Below the pieces are notes generated by a model. It saw nothing but the letters and a program-made list of their open reading frames with translations, was not told the DNA's origin and did not search any database. 45,029 bases of DNA. It comes from an uncultured Rickettsiaceae bacterium (GTDB taxonomy: Bacteria; Pseudomonadota; Alphaproteobacteria; Rickettsiales; Rickettsiaceae). The position numbers and the translations under genes are program-made. Numbering within the stretch: the first letter of the stretch is position 1; the number at the start of each line of letters is the position of its first letter. Shown here piece by piece: positions 7,405-15,913 of the stretch. The stretch lies in assembly GCA_905479865.1 (NCBI GenBank), contig CAJQOD010000008.1, forward strand, positions 1 to 45,029, in the 5' to 3' direction.

Positions 7405-9313
7405 TCAATTTCATTTTGCAAATAATTACTGGTTCTTGGGGCTTCTGGTTATACCTGTTATATGGCTACTATATAGTTTGTATTATCAAAGCAATGCCAA
7501 TATAAAAGATTTAGAGAATTTTGCAGATAAACATCTGATTCCTCATTTGCTCCGCAACTCCAGAACAGGACAAATTTCCATCTGGAGGTCACTGGCTTTG
7601 GGTTCTGTGTTGTGGGTTTGCCTGATGGCTGCAATGGCTGGCCCAAGATGGGATTTTAAGGAAGTAGGAAGTTACAAGGAAGATCAGACATTACTGATCT
7701 TACTGGATCTTTCAAAATCAATGGATGCGAATGATATCAGTCCATCACGCCTGATTCGTGCCAGGCAGGAAATCGAAGATATTATTACCATAAGTAAAAG
7801 AGTAAAAATAGGACTTGTAGGATTTGCAGCAGACGCCCATATCGTTGCTCCAATTACTGATGATATGAATAATATTCGCCATTTGCTGCCCCTTCTTGGT
7901 ACTGATTTAGTATTTGTTCAGGGAACAAGAATAGTACCGGCTCTAAAAACCGCCAAACAGATGCTTTTGGCAGAACCAGGTCATAATAAATCTATTTTGA
8001 TCATTACTGATGGTGGTTTCCAGGATCAGGATGGATTAAGCATGGCTGCTGAGCTTGCTAGCAATGGGATTATAATCCACACTCTTGGCATTGCCAGCAA
8101 AGAAGGAGTGAATTTTGCTGACCTGGAGGGTGCTAAAATCAAGCGTAATGATCAGGTAGTTATCTCTCGCTTGGAGAAAGAAAAATTAAAAGAGTTAAGC
8201 AGTGCAGGTAGTGGGCAATATTTTGACACACATTATTCCAATAAAAATGCACGCAAATTACTGCAACTAGTAGAAGATCGTACATCTGGTGAAGGTGAGC
8301 GATATCAAAATATTAAACATTGGGATGAAAGATTTTATATTTTTGTCTTTCCTTTATTACTAATAATATTACTCTGGTTTAGAAAGGGATTCACCTTCCC
8401 GATTATTCTGCTTATATTACTGACCCCGGCTTACCAGGCACAAGCACAAAATAACATAGACCGTCTTTTCTTAAATAAAGAGCAATTTGCTAAAAAAGCA
8501 TTTGAGGAGATTGAAGATATAGACACAGCGCTTTCAACTTTTGAAGACCCGTATAAACGTGGAGTAGCTTATTATAAGGCAGGTAAATTTAAACAGGCAG
8601 AACAATCTTTTCGCCAAAATACTCGGCCAGAAGTAAAAGAAAGTGCTTTGTATAATTTGGCTAATTCTTTAGCTTATCAGGATAAATTAGCAGAAGCAGT
8701 AAGTACATATAACCAATTACTCTCAGAAAATCCCAATCATGAAAAGGCAAAGCATAATCGAGACATTGTCCAAACAATGATTGCATCAGTTGAAGAAGAT
8801 AAGGAAGAGAGAAAAAAAGATAATCCTAGCAATGATGGTGATCTTCTAGGCGGAGGAGGTGTTGGGGGCGACGATGCTGATGATGACAGTGAAGGAGGAG
8901 GTGGTGGTGACAAGGATGACGATGGAAGTGGAAGCGATGATGATAATAGTAATGAGGGTGACGATGAAGACAACAAAAACTCTGATACTGATAAAAACAA
9001 TGAAGATGATAGCGGTGGAGATGATGGTAGTGAGAATGGTGGTGACCCAAAAGATAAAGATGGTGATATAGACAACAAAAATCCTAATGCTGATAAAGAC
9101 AATGACGGAGATGAAAGTGATAATAGAGACAACGGCGATAACAATGCAGCAAATTCTAAAGAAGAAGATGGCAATGATGACAGCTCTCCAACTGATGCTG
9201 AAATAGATCAGTTACTGGATTTAATATCAAACAATCATAAGAATTTTTTACAAAACCAGTTTTATATAGAATCCTATAAAAACAACACACAACCAACAAG
9301 CGACCCATGGTAA
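7394..9313 (+). CDS. batB: VWA-TPR membrane protein, BatB/BatC fusion type, with acidic tail
   Basis: 639 residues. Two N-terminal helices (about 12-30 and 66-82) lead into a VWA domain with the MIDAS triad D105-x-S107-x-S109 in LLDLSKSM and the later motif IITDGG. A helix pair near 313-350 is followed by TPR units (about 385-460, e.g. YYKAGKFKQAEQSF and NLANSLAYQDKLAEAVSTYN). Residues ~478-600 form a low-complexity tail of Asp, Gly, Asn, Ser and Glu. This layout joins BatB (VWA) to BatC (TPR), a fusion seen in many proteobacteria. The tail has roughly ten times more acidic than basic side chains and could bind cations or act as a flexible linker. It ends with an ordered C-terminal segment. 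Confidence 0.9.
   Translation: MEYSQFHFANNYWFLGLLVIPVIWLLYSLYYQSNANIKDLENFADKHLIPHLLRNSRTGQISIWRSLALGSVLWVCLMAAMAGPRWDFKEVGSYKEDQTLLILLDLSKSMDANDISPSRLIRARQEIEDIITISKRVKIGLVGFAADAHIVAPITDDMNNIRHLLPLLGTDLVFVQGTRIVPALKTAKQMLLAEPGHNKSILIITDGGFQDQDGLSMAAELASNGIIIHTLGIASKEGVNFADLEGAKIKRNDQVVISRLEKEKLKELSSAGSGQYFDTHYSNKNARKLLQLVEDRTSGEGERYQNIKHWDERFYIFVFPLLLIILLWFRKGFTFPIILLILLTPAYQAQAQNNIDRLFLNKEQFAKKAFEEIEDIDTALSTFEDPYKRGVAYYKAGKFKQAEQSFRQNTRPEVKESALYNLANSLAYQDKLAEAVSTYNQLLSENPNHEKAKHNRDIVQTMIASVEEDKEERKKDNPSNDGDLLGGGGVGGDDADDDSEGGGGGDKDDDGSGSDDDNSNEGDDEDNKNSDTDKNNEDDSGGDDGSENGGDPKDKDGDIDNKNPNADKDNDGDESDNRDNGDNNAANSKEEDGNDDSSPTDAEIDQLLDLISNNHKNFLQNQFYIESYKNNTQPTSDPW
8850..9190 (+). repeat. Low-complexity GAT/GAC/GGT-rich coding repeat
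   Basis: This DNA inside the VWA-TPR gene is built from GAT, GAC, GGT, AAT and GAA codons and encodes the acidic tail. The strong codon bias also opens long false frames on the other strand. No exact long tandem unit is visible. The repeat is imperfect, with short recurring blocks such as GGTGATGAT-like and GACAACAAAAA (seen near 8970 and 9071). Length change by slippage is likely between strains. Confidence 0.7.
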
Positions 9314-11067
9314 AAAAATTATTTTTATTTATTGCAATTTTATGCTCAGTAGCTTTCGCAGCAGAGTTTTCTGCCAGTGTTAGCAATAAAGAATTGGCTC
9401 TTAATCATAGTTTAATACTAAAATTAAAACTATCGGATGCAACGGCAAAATCTACGCCGGACTTTTCCAAATTAAAAGATTTCTTCGACATTGTTGCGAC
9501 CGGTCAATATTCCAGCACAACGATAATTAATGCGAAATCTTCAACTGTAACAGAATGGAATCTGACCTTGAAAGCCAAGAAGGAAGGTAATGTTACTATC
9601 CCGGCAATTACTGTTGATACTAGCAGCGGCAAAATCAGTACCAAAGAATTAACCGTAAAAATTGCCCCAGCTAAGCCTCTATCGTTTATTGATAAAAATA
9701 GCGGTATTTTCGTCGAAAGCTCGGTTGACAATAAAAAACCATACAAATTTGAACCGTTTTTTTACACAATAAAATTATACACAAAGTATGATGTGAAAAA
9801 CGTAATCTTTTCTCCGCTGGAATTAGCAGACGTATCTGTAAAGCCTAATGGCTCCTATAATATATATCCTGATAAATATAAGGGGGAGCCTGTTAATGTG
9901 ATTGAGTTAAGTTATGTTATTACTCCATTAAACTCAGGTCAGATTACCATTCCTGGTACAAAAATTACAGGTGTTTACACTACGCATCACGGCATGGGAA
10001 TTGCAAGTCTTTTTGACTCTATATTTGAAAGCGACCAACGCAGTATGACCGTCACTAATTCAGAAGAATTTGTTATAGAAAGCAAAAAATCTCAGATAGA
10101 AGTTCTCGCGCCTGCTGCAAATATTACACCTTGGCTTCCGGCTAAATCCGTTTCTCTAAAGGAAGATATGAATAAAGGCGATCTTATGGTTGGTAAGCCC
10201 ATCACCAGAACCATTACAATTACGGCAAATGGCCTGTGTGGTAACCAGCTTCCATCAATTGCCAGTGACTTAATTGATAGTGAAGATTATAAAATATATG
10301 CTGAAATACCTGAAATCACTGATAAAATTGAGAAAAAAATAATAACCAGCTCAAGGAAAGAGTCCTATACAATTATTCCACAAAAATCTGGTAAAATAAC
10401 TTTACCATCTGTTGATGTTAAGTGGTGGAATGTCAAACAGTCAAAACTTGAACATGCTACCCTGCCTGCTAAAACATTGCAAATCATGCCAGGTGCTATT
10501 GTTGATAATGTAGCTGCTCCAAAAATTCAGGAAACTGATTTAGACGTACCACGGCAAAAAATTATTACAGAACCAGATAATTTCTCACTATATTTTTTAT
10601 TAGCATTGCTCGGTGTTGGTGGCCTGTTTGTAATTTATAGATTCACCAAGTTGCGACCAAATATAGAATGGTTGTCAAAATATAGAACTGATATAACTAC
10701 CAAAAATAAAACAGAAAATCTCAATGAGTCACCAAAACAATTTAGAGATTTGAATTCCGTTTCATCAGTAAAAGAGCTACATGAATTCCTAAAATATTAC
10801 GCTCATTGCAATCTCAATTTACCGCCAAATTCTTCCCTTGAGATTATTTTTTCTACAATCAAGGATAATTCTTCGAATATTAAAGAGGAACATTATAGGC
10901 AACTACTTAGAAAGCTGGAAGGAGCTTTATACGCTAATCAGGATTGTGATATTGCAGAAATCAGGAGAGAATGTTTGCACTTTTTAAAGCTAGCTAAAAA
11001 AGATAAAAAGCAGAAAATTAAAAAGAACGAATCAAAATTGCCGAAGTTGAATCCGGTACATCCATAA
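9307..11067 (+). CDS. batD: BatD-like protein
   Basis: 586 residues. A signal peptide covers residues 1-18 (basic MVKK, hydrophobic FLFIAILCSVAFA). The large extracytoplasmic part has BatD-type beta-sandwich repeats, with KEGNVTIPAITVD, NSGQITIPGTKI and KSGKITLPSVDVKWW as the repeated end strands. One membrane helix lies near 425-444 (LYFLLALLGVGGLFVIY), followed by a cytoplasmic domain of about 140 residues. The ATG at 9307 overlaps the stop of the previous gene by 7 bases. As the last gene of the run it supplies the periplasmic partner of the VWA proteins. Confidence 0.9.
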   Translation: MVKKLFLFIAILCSVAFAAEFSASVSNKELALNHSLILKLKLSDATAKSTPDFSKLKDFFDIVATGQYSSTTIINAKSSTVTEWNLTLKAKKEGNVTIPAITVDTSSGKISTKELTVKIAPAKPLSFIDKNSGIFVESSVDNKKPYKFEPFFYTIKLYTKYDVKNVIFSPLELADVSVKPNGSYNIYPDKYKGEPVNVIELSYVITPLNSGQITIPGTKITGVYTTHHGMGIASLFDSIFESDQRSMTVTNSEEFVIESKKSQIEVLAPAANITPWLPAKSVSLKEDMNKGDLMVGKPITRTITITANGLCGNQLPSIASDLIDSEDYKIYAEIPEITDKIEKKIITSSRKESYTIIPQKSGKITLPSVDVKWWNVKQSKLEHATLPAKTLQIMPGAIVDNVAAPKIQETDLDVPRQKIITEPDNFSLYFLLALLGVGGLFVIYRFTKLRPNIEWLSKYRTDITTKNKTENLNESPKQFRDLNSVSSVKELHEFLKYYAHCNLNLPPNSSLEIIFSTIKDNSSNIKEEHYRQLLRKLEGALYANQDCDIAEIRRECLHFLKLAKKDKKQKIKKNESKLPKLNPVHP

Positions 11068-11274
11068 AACGTACTAAAATATATTACACTCAAACTCAGG
11101 CTAGATATCTGGAAAATTATTTCTACATCAATACATAACACAGAGGTGAGAGTGAAATACCAAATCTGCGAAATGGGATGGTATTCAGACAAAAATTCAA
11201 TGTACTACATTTGATGAAAGCTCAACTTAAAGCTTGGATAACAACAATTAGCGAGCAATATAAAACGTATAGGC

Positions 11275-12444
11275 TTATACGAAAGACTGAATTTGTTCGA
11301 TTTCTCTATAGAGTTTTTGTAGCGATTTTTCAGCCTTCCTGACTTTTTTTGTAATGATTTTTACAATTTTGTCAGAAGGGTTCTCGAACTGCTTAAGCTG
11401 CATTCCAAGATTGTTCAAATTATCTTGAGTTTTTGCAAAGGATTTTTTAAGTTTTGCCTTGATTTCAAGTGATGAACTCTCAATTTCAGCTAGCTTGCTT
11501 TGGTACAGCCTCACAAGTTCGTTAACCTTAATCTGCATTAATTCCAGTTTTTCCTTTCTAAACTCAGTGATCTGAGATTTTTTAGCATCTACTCGCACCT
11601 TGGCTGTTCTTTTTAAGTCCCAGGCAAGCCCGCATTTGCTCATTAGATAAATGATCCATTTGTGGACATCAGTTTGATACCATTTTGCGCCATTGCGATA
11701 ATCCGAAGGAAACGCATGGTGAAAATTATGCCAATTTTCGCCAAGAAGCAAAATTGCAAGCCACCAAATGTCACCAGAAGTTCCCTTGGTATATGGTTGA
11801 GTACCGATGAAATGACATAATGAATTCACAAAAAAGGTGATTTGTTGTTGTAGGGCTCTACCAAGTCCAATGAATAATAATCCAGCATAGGCAGACATAG
11901 CCGTGCCTCCGAAAATATAGCCAACGAACGCTGGAACGATGGTGTTCATAGCAATTGCTAACTGCCAGTAATATTTAAGTTGCCATCTAAGTATTTTATT
12001 CTTGCCCAGCTTGACCATAGTGATGCGGCCAATTGATTTATAGCTTCCTTCGCCTACCAACATCCATCCCATGTGTGACCAAAAAAATCCTTTCGCTCTA
12101 TTTTTATACTTTAAAGGAGTGTGAGGATCTTTCTCTGTATCTGTAAAAGTATGGTGTTTAAAGTGATTTGAAGCCCAGGATAATGCCGGACCCTGCAGAG
12201 TTCCAGCAGATAGAATCACCAATATGAATTCCACAAACTTATTTGTTTTGTAGGTATCATGTGACCATAGTCTGTGCAAACCAACGCCCACAGTAATATT
12301 AGAGATATAATATCCCGTTATAAATAATAACGCTTCAAACCAACCAAATTGATAGTCGATTATGTAAAACACTCCAAGTGTCACTAAAATTAGGGGAAGA
12401 GCAATTAATGCAAAAACGGCAGTTAAGTCAAGATTTTTTAACAT
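11275..12444 (-). CDS. Membrane fatty-acid (acyl-CoA) desaturase with C-terminal coiled-coil extension
   Basis: 389 residues from the ATG at 12444. A GTG four codons upstream is less likely. All three histidine boxes of the di-iron desaturases are intact: HRLWSH at 57-62, HFKHH at 94-98 and HNFHH at 239-243. Around them lie four hydrophobic helices. This is the delta-9 desaturase type that introduces a cis double bond into acyl chains using O2. Residues ~285-389 are an added charged helical tail (KLELMQIKVNELVRLYQSKL and similar) that looks like a coiled coil. Bacterial members of this class often end near residue 290-300 after a similar core. The tail ends in SFV. Confidence 0.9.
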   Translation of the reverse strand: MLKNLDLTAVFALIALPLILVTLGVFYIIDYQFGWFEALLFITGYYISNITVGVGLHRLWSHDTYKTNKFVEFILVILSAGTLQGPALSWASNHFKHHTFTDTEKDPHTPLKYKNRAKGFFWSHMGWMLVGEGSYKSIGRITMVKLGKNKILRWQLKYYWQLAIAMNTIVPAFVGYIFGGTAMSAYAGLLFIGLGRALQQQITFFVNSLCHFIGTQPYTKGTSGDIWWLAILLLGENWHNFHHAFPSDYRNGAKWYQTDVHKWIIYLMSKCGLAWDLKRTAKVRVDAKKSQITEFRKEKLELMQIKVNELVRLYQSKLAEIESSSLEIKAKLKKSFAKTQDNLNNLGMQLKQFENPSDKIVKIITKKVRKAEKSLQKLYREIEQIQSFV

Positions 12445-12472
12445 AAGTATTACCACTTGTAATATGTAAAAA

Positions 12473-12547
12473 TGGAGCGGGTGAAGAGATTCGAACTCTC
12501 GACTTCGACCTTGGCAAGGTAGCGCTCTACCCCTGAGCTACACCCGC
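12473..12547 (-). tRNA. tRNA-Gly (GCC)
   Basis: The minus strand folds as a full cloverleaf. The acceptor stem is GCGGGTG paired with CACCCGC, the D arm is GCTC...GAGC, the anticodon loop is CTTGCCAAG with anticodon GCC, and the T arm is AGAGTTCGAATCTCT. CCA is encoded (12473-12475). Total length is 75 bases with CCA. Confidence 0.96.
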
Positions 12548-12578
12548 TCTAAAAATAAGTGCCCTTATCTTGTAGTAC

Positions 12579-12584
12579 TGTCAA
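12579..12584 (-). promoter_or_regulatory. -35 box for tRNA-Gly
   Basis: On the minus strand TTGACA lies 31 bases upstream of the tRNA 5' end. A weak -10 (ACTTAT) is found 18 bases further on. The -35 is perfect but the -10 is poor, so the start site is uncertain. Confidence 0.45.
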
Positions 12585-12736
12585 GCCGGCATTTATTATG
12601 CTATTTAATAACATACAAAACTAGGCTGAAAAATCAAGTACTAATTTCATTTAATACACTTTTTTGTTATACAAAATTTAGTAGAGATTGAGATTGAAGA
12701 TGGCGAGATAGAAAAATAGAACAGTAACAATTCCTG

Positions 12737-12895
12737 CTATAGCTGTTCAAGCTTGGTAATTTTCTCTTTTAGTAAAAGCTTTTGCTTTTTTAGCTTATTA
12801 ATTGTAAGGTTTTCAAGGTGATTATCATTTGCGGATTTAATGGTTTTTTCAAGTTTATTATGTTTTTGCTTTAAAGAATCGATATGAGACTTCAT
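12737..12895 (-). CDS. YdcH/DUF465-like small coiled-coil protein
   Basis: 52 residues. The sequence begins MKSHIDSLKQKHNKLEKTIK and ends NKLKKQKLLLKEKITKLEQL. The pattern of a first helix (L8, H12, L15), a short break and a second helix (INxLKKQKLxLKEKI) is that of the DUF465/YdcH family, small helical-hairpin proteins of unknown role common in alphaproteobacteria. A strong ribosome site, GAGGTG, lies 4 bases before the ATG. It is transcribed alone, between tRNA-Gly and ubiX. Confidence 0.8.
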   Translation of the reverse strand: MKSHIDSLKQKHNKLEKTIKSANDNHLENLTINKLKKQKLLLKEKITKLEQL

Positions 12896-13000
12896 ACTTC
12901 ACCTCTGATTTAAGTTAGGATGGTACGGCAGTATAAATTGCTGGCTTACTTAAACAGAGTATTACAATATAAATTGTTTTAAAACAACTTTTTTGGAAAA

Positions 13001-13594
13001 ATGTATAAAAAAGATATTTCTCGAAAAATAATCGTTGGTATTTCAGGCAGCTCGGGTGCGATATATGGCATCAAACTACTGGAGATACTGCGCAAGTTAG
13101 GCATAGAATCACATCTGGTTATCTCTAAATCTGCCAATTTGACGATTACTATTGAAACGGATTTTTCTCTTCAGGCTATCAAGGAACTTGCCGATTATTC
13201 GTATAATCCATCAGATATTGGAGCGTGTATTTCAAGTGGCTCATTCCGCACTGATGGAATGATAGTAGCACCATGTAGTATGAAAACCTTATCTGCAATA
13301 GCAAATGGCTATGAAGATAATTTGATAGCCAGGGCTGCTGGTGTTGTTATGAAAGAGCAAAAAAAATTGGTTCTTATGGTCAGAGAGTCTCCCTTACATG
13401 CGATTCACTTAGAGAATATGTTAAAATTAAGCAAAGCCGAAGTAGCAATTAGCCCGCCCATTCCAGCCTTTTATAACAGGCCTGGTACCATAGATGAAAT
13501 CATACTTCATTCTCTTGCCAGAGTACTGGATTTATTTGATATTGATGCATCTTTGATTAAGAGGTGGGACGGCGTTAATCAGAAAAATACTTAG
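13001..13594 (+). CDS. ubiX: Flavin prenyltransferase UbiX
   Basis: 197 residues. The N-terminal flavin-binding loop [11 protein letters not shown] (13-23) and the motifs [24 protein letters not shown] and [14 protein letters not shown] (the arginine and phosphate-binding region) are the family's hallmarks. UbiX joins dimethylallyl phosphate to FMN to make prenyl-FMN, the cofactor of the UbiD decarboxylase in ubiquinone synthesis. Length matches the family. No ubiD is seen nearby. It supports an active ubiquinone pathway together with ubiE and ubiB further on. Confidence 0.95.
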   Translation: MYKKDISRKIIVGISGSSGAIYGIKLLEILRKLGIESHLVISKSANLTITIETDFSLQAIKELADYSYNPSDIGACISSGSFRTDGMIVAPCSMKTLSAIANGYEDNLIARAAGVVMKEQKKLVLMVRESPLHAIHLENMLKLSKAEVAISPPIPAFYNRPGTIDEIILHSLARVLDLFDIDASLIKRWDGVNQKNT

Positions 13595-13635
13595 TGTTTT
13601 TCTCCATGCACTCCGATAAGTTTCTGGAATTATCT

Positions 13636-14190
13636 CTACTCATATATTAATCTGGTTTTTAGTAGATTAATACAATTCTCAAGACTTATTCTTTCATGTG
13701 TATTTAATAAGGATGGCGCATGTTCAATGCAAGCTACTAAACCATTACCTTCGTCTGTTGTGATAAGTCTGGAAAGATATAATACATATTTTTTTTCAAG
13801 GATAGACATACTCAATTTTACCAGTTTGTGTTCATTTAGATCCCCCGATATTTGTTTTATGTTTTTTTGAATAAATTTGATAACTTCACTTCTAAGAACA
13901 GTATTATTTTCACCATCGACCATTTTGATAGAATCAATAATGATAATGTCTTCAAGATTATAATAATCTTTGATTTCACCCATTAAACCCTTACAAAATA
14001 CTGAAGGGTCAGAAATTCTTAAACTATCTATCAACCCCTTACAAATGAATTTTGTATCCAAGTACAATTGAATTAGCTGAATGTTTTTCTGATCAATCAT
14101 TTTTTTATAGCCAATAATTTTATAAAATACTGCCATTTGGAATAATATTACAAAAATAACCAAAGCTATTTCCAAATTGTCACTTATCAT
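13636..14190 (-). CDS. Hypothetical protein with N-terminal membrane anchor
   Basis: 184 residues with no family I recognise. A single membrane helix (about 7-26, IALVIFVILFQMAVFYKIIG) is followed by a mixed alpha/beta soluble domain. Recognisable features are the cysteine in SDPSVFCKGLMGEIKDYY, a predicted beta strand IIIIDSIKMVDGENN, and a C-terminal helix ISLENCINLLKTRLIYE. The layout resembles a short sensor or GAF-like domain tethered to the membrane, but this is only a guess from secondary structure. It is divergent from gapR, with about 150 bases between the two starts. Confidence 0.65.
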   Translation of the reverse strand: MISDNLEIALVIFVILFQMAVFYKIIGYKKMIDQKNIQLIQLYLDTKFICKGLIDSLRISDPSVFCKGLMGEIKDYYNLEDIIIIDSIKMVDGENNTVLRSEVIKFIQKNIKQISGDLNEHKLVKLSMSILEKKYVLYLSRLITTDEGNGLVACIEHAPSLLNTHERISLENCINLLKTRLIYE

Positions 14191-14341
14191 AATTTCCCTG
14201 TTCCTCTTGTAAAATGAGTAGTAAATTAAACTTTAGGTTAAGTATGAACATACAAATTAAACCGTGCAAGTTTTTTCTGTTTTTTTGCTGAGATTGGTTT
14301 ATAAAAATGTATTATGTTATTGTAAAAAAGGAGATTTAAAT

Positions 14342-14578
14342 ATGACAGAAGTAATTGCACCAGAACAATTAAGACAATATATTAGCAGAGTCGAAAGACT
14401 GGAAAGTGACAAAGCAGATATTACAGATGATATCAAGCAGGTTTTTGATGAAGCAAAAGCTAACGGTTTTGATACTAAAATTATGAAACAGGTACTTAAG
14501 CTAAAAAAGCTGGATAAAGCCTCACTTGCTGAGCAAGAGGCAATTCTGGATTTGTACAGGGCAGCTCTTGATATATAA
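14342..14578 (+). CDS. gapR: GapR-like DNA-binding protein (DUF2312)
   Basis: 78 residues from the ATG at 14342, which has a clean AAGGAG site 8 bases upstream. A longer frame exists to 14264 but that extra part is hydrophobic and unlike the family. The sequence QLRQYISRVERLESDKADI, then DIKQVFDEAKANGFDTKIMK and LKLKKLDKASLAEQEAILDL, matches DUF2312 proteins. The Caulobacter member GapR forms a clamp around overtwisted DNA ahead of replication and transcription. The helical architecture and length fit well. Confidence 0.93.
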   Translation: MTEVIAPEQLRQYISRVERLESDKADITDDIKQVFDEAKANGFDTKIMKQVLKLKKLDKASLAEQEAILDLYRAALDI

Positions 14579-14601
14579 TTATTAATATTGGTAATTTCAA
14601 A

Positions 14602-14928
14602 ATGACGGAAATTAACAGAGTCGATGTACGAACACTTAAGTTTTGGCTAGATAGTAATCAGGCAATCATCATTGATGTACGGGAACCGGATGAGTATAAA
14701 GAGGGACACATAAAAGGAGCAATTAATATACCACTTTCACAGATACTTACGGAAATTGATCATGTTGACGGTTACAGAGATAAAAAAATAGTGATGCAAT
14801 GCAAAGCTGGAGTGCGTTCAATGGTTGCCTGTCAAAATCTGAAGAAAGATGGCTTTAAATATAGCATGTGGAATCTTGATGGTGGCATCTACGCTTGGCA
14901 AAAAGCAGGGTTTAGTATCAGTATATAA
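14602..14928 (+). CDS. Single-domain rhodanese-like protein
   Basis: 108 residues, one rhodanese domain. The family motifs are seen as IIDVREPDEYKEGHIKGAINIP (24-45, CH2A region) and MQCKAGVRS (65-73), with the persulfide-carrying cysteine at C67, then GGIYAWQKAGF near the end. It probably transfers sulfur as a persulfide. It lies 23 bases downstream of gapR and so may be co-transcribed. No signal peptide is present, so the protein is cytoplasmic. Confidence 0.92.
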   Translation: MTEINRVDVRTLKFWLDSNQAIIIDVREPDEYKEGHIKGAINIPLSQILTEIDHVDGYRDKKIVMQCKAGVRSMVACQNLKKDGFKYSMWNLDGGIYAWQKAGFSISI

Positions 14929-14954
14929 ACGACGATTGCTGGTAGATTATTATA

Positions 14955-14983
14955 TTGACTGACATGGCTATTATTGCTATAAC
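14955..14983 (+). promoter_or_regulatory. Sigma-70 promoter for tRNA-Gln
   Basis: TTGACT at 14955-14960 and TATAAC at 14978-14983 are separated by exactly 17 bases. Each box differs from consensus at one position. Transcription would start near 14990, about 11 bases before the tRNA-Gln 5' end, which fits a tRNA gene. Confidence 0.75.
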
Positions 14984-15000
14984 GGCCTTGAGTATCATAT

Positions 15001-15075
15001 TGGGACGTAGCTCAGCGGTAGAGCAACGGTTTTTGGTATCGTAGGTCGGAGGTTCGATCCCTCCCGTCCCAGCCA
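15001..15075 (+). tRNA. tRNA-Gln (TTG)
   Basis: Full cloverleaf: acceptor TGGGACG with CGTCCCA, D arm GCTC...GAGC, anticodon stem ACGGT/ATCGT around the loop TTTTGGT (anticodon TTG), and T arm GGAGGTTCGATCCCTCC. CCA is encoded at 15073-15075. The 5' U-A pair is usual for tRNA-Gln. Confidence 0.95.
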
Positions 15076-15114
15076 TCTTGCTTGAAAAAATTTCTCCTTA
15101 AACCAATAAAAATA

Positions 15115-15900
15115 CTATAAATATTCGGCAATTACCGGAGCATGATCAGAAGGTTTATGTTTTTCTCTGGTTTTATAATCTATTGTGCAATCGGCTAAAT
15201 TAGCAAGTGCATTGCTTGTAGAAAGTATTGTATCAATACGCATTCCCTTATTTTGTTCAAAAGCTCCGGCACGATAATCCCACCATGAAAATTCTTTCTT
15301 ATCAGGATATTTTATGCGGAAATTATCGACAAAACCCAGGTTCAGGATGGTTCTTAATTTTTGTTTTTCTGCGTAGGTGCTACAGGTAGAATGTTGCAGC
15401 TTTTCTGGAGAATACACATCAATATCAAAGGGCGCAATGTTGTAATCAGAGCCTATAAACATTCTTTCTTCAAACGATTTAATCGATTCGATATAAGCAG
15501 TAAAAGCATCATAGAATTTTAATTTTATAACAAACTTGTCGCTATCAACTTCTCCACCATTTGGGGCATATAATGAAATCACTCTGGCATAGCCAATATC
15601 TGTTTTGAAAGTAGCTTCGATGAACCTTGCCTGCTCGGGAATCGGGTTACCTGGAAAATCTTTTTTGATCTCATCTGCCGGTATTTTTGAGAGGATAGCT
15701 ACACCATTATAGGTCTTCTGGCCATGTATGTATAAATTATATGGTAAGTCGCTTAGCTCTTCTTTTGGGAATTTATCTGTTTCACACTTTAATTCCTGTA
15801 AGCAGATAATGTCTGGATCGTGTTCCTTAATGAGTTCAATCAGGTGTGGTAATCTTACGTTAATCGAATTCACATTCCAGGTGATGATTTTTAAACTCAT
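15115..15900 (-). CDS. xthA: Exodeoxyribonuclease III / AP endonuclease (copy 1)
   Basis: 261 residues. The active-site set of the ExoIII/APE1 family is present: N9 in TWNVNSI, E in LQELK, YAPNGG, the D-x-N pair in GSDYNIAP, GMRIDTIL and the terminal SDHAP with the catalytic histidine. It cuts DNA 5' to abasic sites and trims 3' blocks. The gene follows mutM by 13 bases, so glycosylase and AP endonuclease of the same pathway are co-expressed. A second family member is encoded at 20057-20869. Serine replaces the usual glycine or hydrophobic residue just before the DxN aspartate, a mild change. Confidence 0.94.
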   Translation of the reverse strand: MSLKIITWNVNSINVRLPHLIELIKEHDPDIICLQELKCETDKFPKEELSDLPYNLYIHGQKTYNGVAILSKIPADEIKKDFPGNPIPEQARFIEATFKTDIGYARVISLYAPNGGEVDSDKFVIKLKFYDAFTAYIESIKSFEERMFIGSDYNIAPFDIDVYSPEKLQHSTCSTYAEKQKLRTILNLGFVDNFRIKYPDKKEFSWWDYRAGAFEQNKGMRIDTILSTSNALANLADCTIDYKTREKHKPSDHAPVIAEYL

Positions 15901-15913
15901 AATAGCAACTCCT

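Noticed and set aside
8737-9174. Long minus-strand frames rich in Ser/Pro/Leu or His
   Set aside because: They are shadows of the GAT/GAC/GGT-rich tail of the VWA-TPR gene. Their composition has no protein-like pattern and they lack ribosome sites.
11068-11274. Weak open reading between batD and the desaturase, including NGMVFRQKFNVLHLMKAQLK
   Set aside because: The frame runs into the desaturase on the opposite strand and has no start with a ribosome site. No family was recognised.
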